Shown: positions 16,879 to 25,062 of the stretch, piece by piece
Layout of the letters: every line of letters begins with the position of its first letter
Numbering within the stretch: the first letter of the stretch is position 1
Assembly (NCBI GenBank): GCA_900556625.1
Contig: USPQ01000012.1
Coordinates: 1-54,418, forward strand
Length of the DNA stretch: 54,418 bases
Direction: 5' to 3'
From: an uncultured Bacteroides sp.
GTDB lineage: Bacteria > Bacteroidota > Bacteroidia > Bacteroidales > Bacteroidaceae
Made by a program: the position numbers and the translations under genes
The notes under the pieces: generated by a model
What the model was told of the DNA's origin: nothing
The model's database searches: none
What the model saw: the letters and a program-made list of their open reading frames with translations, nothing else

Positions 16879-17949
16879 ATGAAATACACACTTGAAATAC
16901 AAAAACTGCTGTTGCAGGCACAGAATAAAAACCTGCATCCCCGTGAGAAAGCTAATTTGTTGAAAGAGGCTATCCGCATCGCTGATGAAAACGAAGATGT
17001 GGAATGGGCAACGGAAATGAGGCTGGACCTCATTTATGAACTGAACCTTCTCTCGGCGGACACTGAGGAGATTGCCGTGTTCTCTAAGATTCTGGATGAT
17101 TATGAGAATCATAAGGATGTAATCAAGGAGGATGATCTGCTGTGGAAGTATAAATGGATATGGTCTTCGACTTTTGATATTCCGGAGATTCCAATGGAAC
17201 AGGTGGAAGCGGTAGGGGAGGATTATAAGACCCGTATCTTGCGGAACGGATATTCTTTGCGGAGTTTTTATCAGCGCTGGTCGGTGGAATGCACATGGAT
17301 GAGGCAGTATGACAAGGCAAAGGAATATATTGATAAGATGCTGGCGGAGAAAATGGACGACCAGTCGTGTGAGGCTTGTGAACTGAACTTTATGTTGGAT
17401 TATTATCTGGAAACGGGAAAGTTTGATGAGGCTTATAGCCGGGCGCAGCCATTGATTAACAAACAGGTGACTTGCTATGAAGCTAACCTGCGTGCTTACC
17501 TGAAGCTTGCTTATTATGCACAAAAAGCGGGTAAGCCGGATATTGCTGCCGATATGTGTACACGTGCCGAAGAAGCGTTGGCCGGAAGAGAGAAGGACGA
17601 GTATCTGTTGCTCTATATGGGGCTGTTTATCGCTTATTATTTGATGACGAATCCGGAGCGCGGCTGGGAGTATGCCGAACGGTGCATTGACTGGAGCCTG
17701 CGTACCAATACGTTGAAGAAATATCGTTTCTCCTGTGATATGGTGGAGGCCTTGAAGTATGAGATGCGTCCGGAGGTTCATCTGGCTTTGCCGGAGGAGT
17801 TCCCTCTTTACCGCGCGGACGGGGTTTACTCTGTCAGCGAATTACGCCGGTATTTCTATCAGCAGGCTGAAGAACTGGCACGGCGCTATGACGCCCGTAA
17901 CGGAAACAGCGGATATATGGACCGACTGAAAGAAATAATGTCTAATTAA
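16879..17949 (+). CDS. Helical-repeat (TPR-like) protein of unknown function
   Basis: 356 residues, no signal peptide or membrane segment. The protein is almost wholly alpha-helical in character, with paired-helix patterns such as FDEAYSRAQPLI, PDIAADMCTRAEEAL and GWEYAERCIDWSL, resembling degenerate TPR units. No catalytic motif is recognised. It is third in the Sel1-Hsp90-helical-repeat unit and is followed after about 70 bases by the speA promoter, so it is probably the last gene. A role as adaptor for the Hsp90-like protein is inferred from position only. Confidence 0.7.
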   Translation: MKYTLEIQKLLLQAQNKNLHPREKANLLKEAIRIADENEDVEWATEMRLDLIYELNLLSADTEEIAVFSKILDDYENHKDVIKEDDLLWKYKWIWSSTFDIPEIPMEQVEAVGEDYKTRILRNGYSLRSFYQRWSVECTWMRQYDKAKEYIDKMLAEKMDDQSCEACELNFMLDYYLETGKFDEAYSRAQPLINKQVTCYEANLRAYLKLAYYAQKAGKPDIAADMCTRAEEALAGREKDEYLLLYMGLFIAYYLMTNPERGWEYAERCIDWSLRTNTLKKYRFSCDMVEALKYEMRPEVHLALPEEFPLYRADGVYSVSELRRYFYQQAEELARRYDARNGNSGYMDRLKEIMSN

Positions 17950-17980
17950 TTGGCAACATGTAGATAAATCTGTATTTTTG
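17950..17980 (+). promoter_or_regulatory. Strong Bacteroides-type promoter for speA-argB
   Basis: TTGG beginning at 17950 is followed by TATTTTTG at 17973-17980, with 20 bases between TTG and the -7 element, an ideal arrangement. The -33 part touches the stop codon of the preceding gene. Transcription would start near 17987, about 33 bases before the speA ATG at 18020, which argues against any earlier start. Confidence 0.75.
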
Positions 17981-18019
17981 CCGTCCAATTATTTACTAAA
18001 AACACTGAATTACAGAAAA

Positions 18020-19912
18020 ATGAGAAAGTGGCGTATTGAAGATTCTGAGGAACTCTACAACATTACAGGTTGGGGAACCTCGTACTTTGGTATTAATGAC
18101 AAAGGTCATGTTGTTGTTACACCGCGTAGAGATGGGGTAGCTGTTGATTTGAAAGAGTTGGTCGACGAGTTACAACTGAGAGATGTAGCGGCTCCCACGT
18201 TGGTGCGTTTTCCGGATATTCTGGATAATCGTATTGAAAAGATGTCGTCCTGCTTTAAACAGGCAGCCGAAGAATACGGTTATAAGGCGGAGAACTTTAT
18301 TATCTATCCGATTAAGGTCAACCAGATGCGCCCTGTGGTGGAGGAGATTATCAGCCACGGAAAGAAATTCAATCTCGGACTGGAGGCGGGTTCTAAACCT
18401 GAACTGCATGCTGTGATTGCTGTTAATACGGATTCTGACTCATTGATTGTATGTAACGGCTATAAAGACGAGAGTTACATTGAACTGGCTTTGCTTGCCC
18501 AGAAAATGGGTAAACGTATCTTCCTTGTTGTGGAGAAGATGAATGAGCTGAAACTGATTGCAAAAATGGCGAAGCAGTTGAATGTGCAACCTAATATTGG
18601 TATTCGTATTAAACTGGCTTCTTCCGGTAGCGGAAAATGGGAAGAATCGGGTGGCGATGCCAGCAAATTCGGGCTGACTTCCAGTGAGTTGCTCGAAGCG
18701 CTCGATTTCATGGAAAGCAAGGGATTGAAAGATTGCCTGAAACTGATTCACTTCCATATCGGTAGTCAGGTGACGAAGATCCGTCGCATCAAGACCGCCT
18801 TGCGTGAGGCTTCACAGTTTTATGTCCAACTTCATGCTATGGGGTTCAAAGTGGAATTTGTGGATATCGGCGGCGGACTGGGAGTTGATTACGACGGAAC
18901 CCGGTCGTCCAACAGCGAAGGCAGCGTGAACTATTCTATTCAGGAATATGTGAATGACTCGATTTCTACGTTGGTGGATGTCAGCGATAAGAATGGTATC
19001 CCGCATCCGAATATTATTACCGAAAGCGGACGCGCATTGACTGCACACCACTCTGTGCTTATCTTTGAAGTGTTGGAGACTGCCACTTTACCCGAATGGG
19101 ATGATGAAGAAGTAATCGCTCCGGACGCACATGAACTGGTGCAGGAATTATATGGCATTTGGGATTCGTTGAATCAGAATAAAATGTTGGAGGCATGGCA
19201 TGATGCGCAACAGATTCGTGAGGAAGCGTTGGATTTGTTCAGTCACGGAATTGTCGACTTGAAAACCCGTGCACAGATTGAACGCCTGTACTGGTCGATC
19301 ACACGTGAGATTAATCAGATTGCCGAAGGCCTGAAACATGCGCCTGACGAATTCCGAGGATTGTCCAAGCTGCTTGCGGATAAATATTTCTGTAACTTCT
19401 CACTGTTCCAATCGTTGCCGGATTCCTGGGCGATAGACCAGATATTCCCGATTATGCCTATTCAACGGCTGGATGAAAAACCGGACCGCTCGGCTACTTT
19501 GCAGGATATTACCTGTGACTCCGACGGTAAGATTGCGAACTTTATCTCTACCCGTAATGTAGCTCATTATCTGCCTGTACATAGCCTGAAGAAAACAGAA
19601 CCTTATTATGTAGCTGTTTTCCTGGTAGGTGCTTATCAAGAGATTTTGGGGGATATGCACAACTTGTTCGGTGATACGAATGCAGTGCATGTCTCTGTGA
19701 ACGAGAAAGGATATAATATCGAACAGATTATTGACGGAGAAACGGTGGCGGAAGTATTGGACTACGTGCAGTATAATCCGAAGAAGCTGGTTCGTACGCT
19801 CGAAACTTGGGTGACGAAATCAGTAAAGGAAGGCAAAATCTCTTTGGAAGAAGGAAAAGAATTCCTTTCCAACTACCGTTCGGGACTTTATGGATATACG
19901 TATTTAGAATAA
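18020..19912 (+). CDS. speA: Biosynthetic arginine decarboxylase
   Basis: 630 residues from the ATG at 18020. An upstream TTG at 17978 lies inside the promoter and is rejected. The PLP lysine is K99 in FIIYPIKVNQ, and the fold-III decarboxylase signatures HFHIGSQ and FVDIGGGLGVDYDG follow. The enzyme converts arginine to agmatine, the first step of spermidine synthesis in Bacteroides. The protein opens RKWRIEDSEELYNITGWGT as in the usual long SpeA. argB starts 2 bases after its stop, so an arginine-consuming and an arginine-making enzyme share a transcript. Confidence 0.95.
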   Translation: MRKWRIEDSEELYNITGWGTSYFGINDKGHVVVTPRRDGVAVDLKELVDELQLRDVAAPTLVRFPDILDNRIEKMSSCFKQAAEEYGYKAENFIIYPIKVNQMRPVVEEIISHGKKFNLGLEAGSKPELHAVIAVNTDSDSLIVCNGYKDESYIELALLAQKMGKRIFLVVEKMNELKLIAKMAKQLNVQPNIGIRIKLASSGSGKWEESGGDASKFGLTSSELLEALDFMESKGLKDCLKLIHFHIGSQVTKIRRIKTALREASQFYVQLHAMGFKVEFVDIGGGLGVDYDGTRSSNSEGSVNYSIQEYVNDSISTLVDVSDKNGIPHPNIITESGRALTAHHSVLIFEVLETATLPEWDDEEVIAPDAHELVQELYGIWDSLNQNKMLEAWHDAQQIREEALDLFSHGIVDLKTRAQIERLYWSITREINQIAEGLKHAPDEFRGLSKLLADKYFCNFSLFQSLPDSWAIDQIFPIMPIQRLDEKPDRSATLQDITCDSDGKIANFISTRNVAHYLPVHSLKKTEPYYVAVFLVGAYQEILGDMHNLFGDTNAVHVSVNEKGYNIEQIIDGETVAEVLDYVQYNPKKLVRTLETWVTKSVKEGKISLEEGKEFLSNYRSGLYGYTYLE

Positions 19913-19914
19913 AA

Positions 19915-20688
19915 ATGAGAGAAAAACTAACTGTAATTAAGGTGGGTGGCAAAATCGTAGAAGAGGAAGCCACCCTTCGTCAGTTGTTAAATGACTTTGC
20001 TGCCATTGAAGGACACAAAGTGCTGGTTCACGGCGGCGGTCGGTCGGCTACAAAGATTGCCGCACAACTGGGCATTGAAAGCAAAATGGTGAATGGTCGC
20101 CGTATTACTGATGTGGAGACATTGAAAGTGGTAACTATGGTGTATGGCGGTTTGGTCAATAAGAGTATTGTTGCCGGACTGCAGGCGCGTGGAGTGAATG
20201 CACTCGGATTGACCGGGGCGGATATGAATGTGATCCGGTCGGTGAAACGTCCGGTCAAGGATGTGGATTACGGATTTGTTGGGGATGTGGAAAAGGTGGA
20301 TGCAACTTTACTGTCGGATTTGATACACAAAGGAGTTGTTCCGGTGATGGCTCCGTTGACACATGACGGACAGGGAAATATGCTGAATACCAATGCGGAT
20401 ACGATTGCCGGAGAGACGGCTAAGGCTTTGTCGGCACTGTTTGATGTGACGTTGGTGTATTGTTTCGAAAAGAAAGGAGTGCTGCGTGACGAGAACGATG
20501 ACGATAGTGTGATTCCGCAGATTACCCGTGCCGAATTCGAACAATACGTAGTCGACGGCGTTATTCAAGGCGGTATGATTCCGAAGTTGGAGAACTCTTT
20601 TGAAGCAATAAATGCGGGGGTGTCGGAAGTGATAATCACCTTAGCGTCAGCGATTAACGATAATGGAGGAACAAAAATAAAAAAATAA
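19915..20688 (+). CDS. argB: Acetylglutamate kinase-family enzyme, probably N-succinylglutamate kinase
   Basis: 257 residues from the ATG at 19915; an in-frame start inside speA is ignored. LTVIKVGGKIVEEE and VLVHGGGRSATKIA are the amino-acid-kinase motifs for phosphate and acyl-glutamate binding, and NTNADTIAGE and the C-terminal GGMIPKLE lie at expected places. It phosphorylates the gamma-carboxyl of N-acylglutamate in arginine synthesis. In Bacteroides the pathway is known to run on N-succinyl intermediates, so the substrate is probably N-succinyl-L-glutamate (family knowledge, not visible here). The protein lacks the N-terminal helix of arginine-inhibited hexameric forms. Confidence 0.88.
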   Translation: MREKLTVIKVGGKIVEEEATLRQLLNDFAAIEGHKVLVHGGGRSATKIAAQLGIESKMVNGRRITDVETLKVVTMVYGGLVNKSIVAGLQARGVNALGLTGADMNVIRSVKRPVKDVDYGFVGDVEKVDATLLSDLIHKGVVPVMAPLTHDGQGNMLNTNADTIAGETAKALSALFDVTLVYCFEKKGVLRDENDDDSVIPQITRAEFEQYVVDGVIQGGMIPKLENSFEAINAGVSEVIITLASAINDNGGTKIKK

Positions 20689-20711
20689 TTCAAAAAAAAG
20701 TAGTGGGCGCC

Positions 20712-20737
20712 TGTAACTTTTCGTATCCTAGCCCGTC
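20712..20737 (+). promoter_or_regulatory. Candidate ECF-type (autoregulatory) promoter of the downstream sigma gene
   Basis: TGTAACTT at 20712-20719 and CGTC at 20734-20737 have the AAC / GTC form and spacing of ECF-sigma promoters and lie just before the sigma gene at 20750. No TAnnTTTG element is seen. Autoregulation is inferred. Confidence 0.45.
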
Positions 20738-20749
20738 ATTATTATAGAG

Positions 20750-21259
20750 ATGCAAGAAATCAGCTTCCGAAACGATATTTTGCCGTTGAAGGACAAACTC
20801 TTTCGATTGGCGCTCAGAATCACCCTGGATAGGGCAGAAGCCGAGGATGTCGTTCAGGACACCATGATAAGAGTGTGGAGCAAGCGTGATGAGTGGTCGC
20901 AATTTGAATCGGTTGAAGCCTATTGCCTGATAGTGGCAAAGAACCTTGCGATAGACCGGAGTCAGAAGAAAGAGGCTCAAAACGTGGAACTCACCCCCGA
21001 AATGGAGGAAGAACCTGATGCAAACAGTCCGTACGATCGGATGATTCATGATGAAAAAATGAACATCATCAATAGGTTGGTCAACGAACTTCCCGAAAAA
21101 CAGCGGCTTATCATGCAACTGAGGGACATTGAAGGTGAAAGCTATAAAAAAATTGCAGCCCTTCTGAATCTGACCGAAGAACAGGTAAAAGTAAATCTGT
21201 TCAGAGCCAGACAAAAGGTGAAACAAAGGTATTTAGAAATTGACGAATATGGATTATAA
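20750..21259 (+). CDS. ECF-family RNA polymerase sigma factor
   Basis: 169 residues. Region 2 has RLALRITLDRAEAEDVVQDTMIRVW (first part residues 16-30, core DVVQDTMIRVW) and region 4 has LPEKQRLIMQLRDIEGESYKKIA followed by the helix-turn-helix NLTEEQVKVNLFRAR. The gene ends within the next one: the downstream ATG at 21249 overlaps by 11 bases, so the pair is translationally coupled. It would direct RNA polymerase to a small regulon, probably including its own promoter. The stimulus is unknown; in Bacteroides such pairs often respond to envelope or oxidative stress. Confidence 0.9.
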   Translation: MQEISFRNDILPLKDKLFRLALRITLDRAEAEDVVQDTMIRVWSKRDEWSQFESVEAYCLIVAKNLAIDRSQKKEAQNVELTPEMEEEPDANSPYDRMIHDEKMNIINRLVNELPEKQRLIMQLRDIEGESYKKIAALLNLTEEQVKVNLFRARQKVKQRYLEIDEYGL

Positions 21260-21728
21260 GGATATAGAACAGCTCCTCGAGCGATACTGGCAATGCGAAA
21301 CTTCCGTTGAGGAGGAAGCAACATTGCGCGACTTCTTCGCAAAGGAAGAAGTTCCGGCTCATCTGCTCCGTTATAAGAACTTGTTCGTTTATCAACAGGT
21401 TCAGCAAGAGGTAGGGCTGGGCGAAGACTTTGACGCGCGTATTCTGGCAGAGGTAGAGCCGGTGGTGGTAAAAGCAAAACGCTTGACGCTGGTCGGTCGC
21501 TTCGTTCCTCTCTTCAAGGCGGCTGCCGTAATTGCAATCATCCTTTCTTTGGGGAATGTGGCACAACATTCTTTCTCCGGAGATGACGGAAGTGTATTGG
21601 CGGCAGATACCATTGGTAAGCAGGTAACCGCACCGTCGGTCGCAATCTCGAATGACGTGAAAGCGGATCAGGCACTCGTTGACAGTTTGGCGAGGATTGA
21701 TCATAAGGCGCACGTTATGAACGAATAG
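21249..21728 (+). CDS. Small single-pass membrane protein, candidate anti-sigma factor
   Basis: 159 residues from the ATG at 21249; an earlier TTG is ignored. The N-terminal ~80 residues (MDYKDIEQLLERYWQCETSV onward) look like the helical sigma-binding domain of Bacteroides anti-sigma proteins. One membrane helix follows (FVPLFKAAAVIAIILSLG, about 85-102), then a short periplasmic tail of about 55 residues. Overlap with the sigma gene supports the assignment. There is no FecR domain, so the sensor part is minimal. Alternative: an uncharacterised partner of other function. Confidence 0.7.
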   Translation: MDYKDIEQLLERYWQCETSVEEEATLRDFFAKEEVPAHLLRYKNLFVYQQVQQEVGLGEDFDARILAEVEPVVVKAKRLTLVGRFVPLFKAAAVIAIILSLGNVAQHSFSGDDGSVLAADTIGKQVTAPSVAISNDVKADQALVDSLARIDHKAHVMNE

Positions 21729-21849
21729 ACATTTTCATTTGCTTTAAACATATAATATAGTTAGTGTGCTTAATTAAAACAACAACGAAGGCGAAACTGT
21801 GAAGTTTTCAATTCTCTCAAATTTTTATAATGAAACTAACTAAATAAAT

Positions 21850-21878
21850 GGGCTACCGCGAGATGCAGTAGCCCTTTT
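21850..21878 (+). terminator. Intrinsic terminator of the sigma/anti-sigma unit
   Basis: GGGCTAC (21850-21856) and GTAGCCC (21868-21874) pair across an 11-base loop that can itself close a GC/GC pair, followed by TTTT. It lies about 120 bases after the anti-sigma stop. Confidence 0.7.
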
Positions 21879-21911
21879 ATGTTTCTAAGAGTGGAAGAAT
21901 CTTTTTTTTAT

Positions 21912-21919
21912 TACTTTTG
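21912..21919 (+). promoter_or_regulatory. -7 promoter element for the YgjP-type metalloprotease gene
   Basis: TACTTTTG at 21912-21919 matches TAnnTTTG, 20 bases before the ATG at 21940. A -33 TTTG is not evident. Confidence 0.45.
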
Positions 21920-21939
21920 TACCTGTTATTAGGAGACTT

Positions 21940-22644
21940 ATGATGAAGGAAGCAATTATAGAAGATGAAGAACTTGGACGGTTAATAGTGCGTGTTAATT
22001 TGCGTGCTAAAAGTCTTGTCTTTCGTACAAAGAGTGATGCGGTATACGTTTCAGTCCCTTCCGGCACAACGATGAAAGAAGTAAAACGGGCGATTGAAGA
22101 TTTACGTAGTAAGTTGCTGGCTTCTCGTCAACAATTGAATCGTCCGTTAATTGATTTGAATTATAAGATTGATGCAGAATATTTCAAGTTGTCTTTGGTG
22201 TCCGGAGAGAAAGAGCAGTTTCTGGCAAATTCCCGATTGGGATGTATGCAGATTATTTGTCCGCCAAATGCGGACTTTACTGATGAGAAATTGCAGAGTT
22301 GGCTACGAAAGGTGATTGAAGAATCGTTGAGGCGGAATGCAAAAAGTATTCTTCCTCCACGTTTAGACCGTCTTTCCAAACAATGCGGATTGCCCTATGC
22401 AAGCGTGAAGATAAATTCCAGTCAGGGGCGGTGGGGGAGTTGTTCGACAAAGAAGGATATTAATTTATCCTATTACCTCGTTTTGTTGCCTTCTTATTTG
22501 ATTGATTATGTGCTTTTGCATGAACTATGTCATACCCGTGAGATGAATCATAGTGAACGTTTTTGGTCTCTACTGAATCAATTCACGGAAGGAAAAGCTC
22601 TTGCTCTACGGGGAGAACTGAAGAAATATCGGACAGAAATATAA
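21940..22644 (+). CDS. YgjP/WLM-like zinc metalloprotease (DUF45 family)
   Basis: 234 residues. The N-terminal half fits the DUF45 (PF01863) domain. The C-terminal half has RWGSCSTKKDINLSYYL and the zinc motif LLHELCHTREMNHSERFW (about 192-209), with HExxH and a downstream His/Glu as ligands. YgjP-like proteins are cytoplasmic minigluzincins often found near restriction systems, but here the neighbours are housekeeping genes. The substrate is unknown. Two adjacent ATG codons (21940, 21943) follow AGGAG, so the exact start is ambiguous by one residue. Confidence 0.85.
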   Translation: MMKEAIIEDEELGRLIVRVNLRAKSLVFRTKSDAVYVSVPSGTTMKEVKRAIEDLRSKLLASRQQLNRPLIDLNYKIDAEYFKLSLVSGEKEQFLANSRLGCMQIICPPNADFTDEKLQSWLRKVIEESLRRNAKSILPPRLDRLSKQCGLPYASVKINSSQGRWGSCSTKKDINLSYYLVLLPSYLIDYVLLHELCHTREMNHSERFWSLLNQFTEGKALALRGELKKYRTEI

Positions 22645-22677
22645 AAGAGTTCCTTTGTCTTTATCTTGCTTTACCGT

Positions 22678-23073
22678 TTATTTCGCCAGTTGCTTAATTC
22701 CGTCTTCCTCTTTCTCAAACTGATAATTACCCCCTCTTTCGCTTAGGTCGAAAGTCGATACTAATTCAGTTTTGTTATCTACAATTAACAATGCACTCTG
22801 CTCGGCAAAACGACCGACTTCCACTGTATAAGGTTCTTCTATGATAGTCTTATTGGAAATGAGACTGTCGTTGACAAACAAAGAAATTGAATCGCCGGTA
22901 AAGCCTTTGACCAGACTAATCGTATATGTTTCGATAAAATGTCGTTCTTCCTGTTGCTTCTGTTGCAGTCGCATACTCATATAGATGAAAATCACTACGA
23001 CAAAAATGACGGCAAAAGCGAGGATTCCATTGCCGACCATGAACTGTTTGTTGGTGTTGAGACGATGCGCCAT
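22678..23073 (-). CDS. Small single-pass membrane protein of unknown function
   Basis: 131 residues. One membrane helix near the N-terminus (GILAFAVIFVVVIFIYMSM, about 15-33) is followed by a charged, soluble domain of about 95 residues that begins RLQQKQQEERHFIETY and is predicted mainly beta. No family is recognised. It is divergent from rimP; a near-match to the -7 element (TATCTTTA on the minus strand at 23107-23100) may drive it. Codon use looks ordinary, and the frame is the only one open on this strand, which supports a real gene. Confidence 0.7.
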   Translation of the reverse strand: MAHRLNTNKQFMVGNGILAFAVIFVVVIFIYMSMRLQQKQQEERHFIETYTISLVKGFTGDSISLFVNDSLISNKTIIEEPYTVEVGRFAEQSALLIVDNKTELVSTFDLSERGGNYQFEKEEDGIKQLAK

Positions 23074-23148
23074 AGTTGTTATTTTTTTTAATTGCGGCGT
23101 AAAGATACGAATATCGCACTGTTAATTCATACTTTTTTTCTTTAATGT

Positions 23149-23179
23149 TTTGTAGTCGAATAGATTATTTATATCTTTG
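23149..23179 (+). promoter_or_regulatory. Strong Bacteroides-type promoter for rimP-nusA-infB
   Basis: TTTG at 23149-23152 and TATCTTTG at 23172-23179 are separated by 19 bases, a full consensus match. Transcription would begin about 23185, roughly 60 bases before rimP and just upstream of a hairpin/T-run at 23202-23227. Confidence 0.75.
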
Positions 23180-23201
23180 CAACCGAAAACGGATGAAAGG
23201 T

Positions 23202-23227
23202 GGAGGGGCAATTAAGCTCCTTTTTTT
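23202..23227 (+). terminator. Terminator-like hairpin in the rimP-nusA-infB leader
   Basis: AGGGGC (23204-23209) pairs with GCTCCT (23216-23221), with one G-U, around the loop AATTAA, and is followed by a seven-T run (23221-23227), all before the rimP ATG at 23246. This has the form of an early intrinsic terminator inside the operon leader, so attenuation of the operon is possible. Confidence 0.6.
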
Positions 23228-23245
23228 GTTCTTAATAGCTAATAA

Positions 23246-23713
23246 ATGATAGAAAAGAAAACTGTTTGTCAGATTGTTGAAGAGTGGCTGGAAGGAAAAG
23301 ATTACTTTTTGGTAGAGGTAACTGTGAGCCCGGATGACAAAATTGTGGTCGAAATTGACCATGCAGAAGGCGTTTGGATTGAAGATTGCGTGGAGCTTAG
23401 CCGCTACATTGAATCGAAACTGAACCGTGAAGAGGAAGATTATGAACTGGAAGTAGGGTCGGCCGGTATAGGACAGCCCTTTAAAGTGCTGCAACAGTAT
23501 TACATCCACATCGGACAAGAAGTGGAAGTGATGACCAAAGGCGGACAGAAACTGACCGGTATCCTAAAGGATGCCGATGAAGAGAAGTTTACGGTAACCG
23601 TACAAAAGAAGGTGAAACTCGAAGGATCCAAGCGACCAAAGCTGGTGGAAGAAGACGAAACCTTTACTTATGAGCAAATAAAATATACTAAATACTTAAT
23701 TAGCTTTAAATAG
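23246..23713 (+). CDS. rimP: Ribosome maturation factor RimP
   Basis: 155 residues, usual length. The N-terminal alpha/beta domain contains VEVTVSPDDKIVVEIDHAEGV-type strands (first part about 28-40), then CVELSRYIESKL and YELEVGSAGIGQPF, the conserved RimP signature. The C-terminal SH3-like barrel has GQEVEVMTKGGQKLTG. RimP assists 30S subunit assembly. Two bases separate it from nusA, the conserved rimP-nusA-infB order. Confidence 0.95.
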   Translation: MIEKKTVCQIVEEWLEGKDYFLVEVTVSPDDKIVVEIDHAEGVWIEDCVELSRYIESKLNREEEDYELEVGSAGIGQPFKVLQQYYIHIGQEVEVMTKGGQKLTGILKDADEEKFTVTVQKKVKLEGSKRPKLVEEDETFTYEQIKYTKYLISFK

Positions 23714-23715
23714 TT

Positions 23716-25008
23716 ATGGCCAAAAAAGAAGAAACAATCAGCTTGATTGATACATTTTCGGAATTTAAGGAACTGAAGAATATCGATAGAACGACAATGG
23801 TTAGTGTACTCGAGGAGTCGTTCCGTAGCGTAATCGCGAAAATGTTTGGCACCGATGAAAATTACGACGTGATCGTGAATCCGGATAAGGGGGATTTCGA
23901 GATATGGCGTAACCGTGAAGTTGTGGCCGATGAAGATTTGACTAACCCGAATATGCAGATTGCGTTGAGTGAGGCGCAGAAAATTGACGCTTCATACGAA
24001 GAAGGCGAAGAGGTGACTGATGAAGTTATCTTTGCGAAATTCGGTCGTCGTGCTATCCTGAACCTCCGCCAGACATTGGCTTCCAAGATTCTGGAACTGG
24101 AGAAAGACAGTATTTATAATAAATATATAGATAAGGTAGGTACAATTATCAATGCAGAAGTGTATCAGATCTGGAAAAAGGAAATGTTGCTTCTCGACGA
24201 TGAAGGAAACGAACTGCTGCTGCCCAAGACCGAACAAATCCCGAGCGATTTTTATCGTAAAGGTGAAACGGCACGCGCAGTGGTTGCCCGCGTAGACAAC
24301 AAGAATAATAATCCTAAGATTATCTTGTCACGTACTTCTCCCGTTTTCTTGCAACGTCTGTTTGAGATGGAAGTACCTGAAATAAATGATGGTCTGATAA
24401 CTATCAAGAAGATTGCCCGCATCCCCGGCGAACGTGCCAAGATTGCGGTAGAATCTTATGATGACAGAATCGATCCCGTAGGAGCCTGTGTAGGTGTAAA
24501 GGGGAGTCGTATTCATGGCATCGTTCGTGAACTTCGCAATGAGAATATCGACGTAATTAACTATACATCGAATATTTCATTGTTTATACAGCGTGCTTTA
24601 AGCCCGGCGAAAATTTCTTCTATTCGTTTGAACGAGGAGGAGAAGAAAGCAGAGGTGTTCCTCAAACCGGAAGAAGTATCGCTGGCTATCGGTAAAGGCG
24701 GTTTGAATATCAAACTGGCCAGTATGTTAACTGAGTACACTATCGACGTGTTCCGTGAGTTGGATGAGAATGTAGCTGATGAAGATATCTATCTTGACGA
24801 GTTCAGAGACGAAATCGATGGTTGGGTGATTGATGCAATCAAGGCTATCGGTATTGATACGGCAAAAGCTGTGTTGAATGCTCCTCGTGAGATGTTGATT
24901 GAAAAGACGGACCTGGAAGAAGAGACAGTGGACGAGGTAATACGCATTTTGAAATCGGAGTTTGAAGAAGAAGAACCGGAAGAAGAACCGGAACAAGGAC
25001 AAGAGTAA
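23716..25008 (+). CDS. nusA: Transcription termination/antitermination factor NusA (short form)
   Basis: 430 residues. Order: NusA N-terminal RNA-polymerase-binding domain (about 1-125), S1 domain (about 132-200), two KH domains (about 205-345, including CVGVKGSRIHGIVREL and IGKGGLNIKLAS), then one helix-hairpin-helix-like segment and an acidic tail EEEEPEEEPEQG. It lacks the second acidic repeat of E. coli NusA, as is normal in Bacteroidetes. It modulates pausing, termination and antitermination. An upstream leader hairpin could make expression self-controlled, since NusA acts on such structures (inference). Confidence 0.95.
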   Translation: MAKKEETISLIDTFSEFKELKNIDRTTMVSVLEESFRSVIAKMFGTDENYDVIVNPDKGDFEIWRNREVVADEDLTNPNMQIALSEAQKIDASYEEGEEVTDEVIFAKFGRRAILNLRQTLASKILELEKDSIYNKYIDKVGTIINAEVYQIWKKEMLLLDDEGNELLLPKTEQIPSDFYRKGETARAVVARVDNKNNNPKIILSRTSPVFLQRLFEMEVPEINDGLITIKKIARIPGERAKIAVESYDDRIDPVGACVGVKGSRIHGIVRELRNENIDVINYTSNISLFIQRALSPAKISSIRLNEEEKKAEVFLKPEEVSLAIGKGGLNIKLASMLTEYTIDVFRELDENVADEDIYLDEFRDEIDGWVIDAIKAIGIDTAKAVLNAPREMLIEKTDLEEETVDEVIRILKSEFEEEEPEEEPEQGQE

Positions 25009-25062
25009 TAGGCAATTACGATTGAGATTTTCTTCGCTCCATTTATTCATTAAATTTAAAAT

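Noticed and set aside
19807..19914. Longer argB start overlapping speA by about 100 bases
   Set aside because: The kinase motif begins right after the ATG at 19915 and the added residues are speA antiframe without similarity to ArgB.
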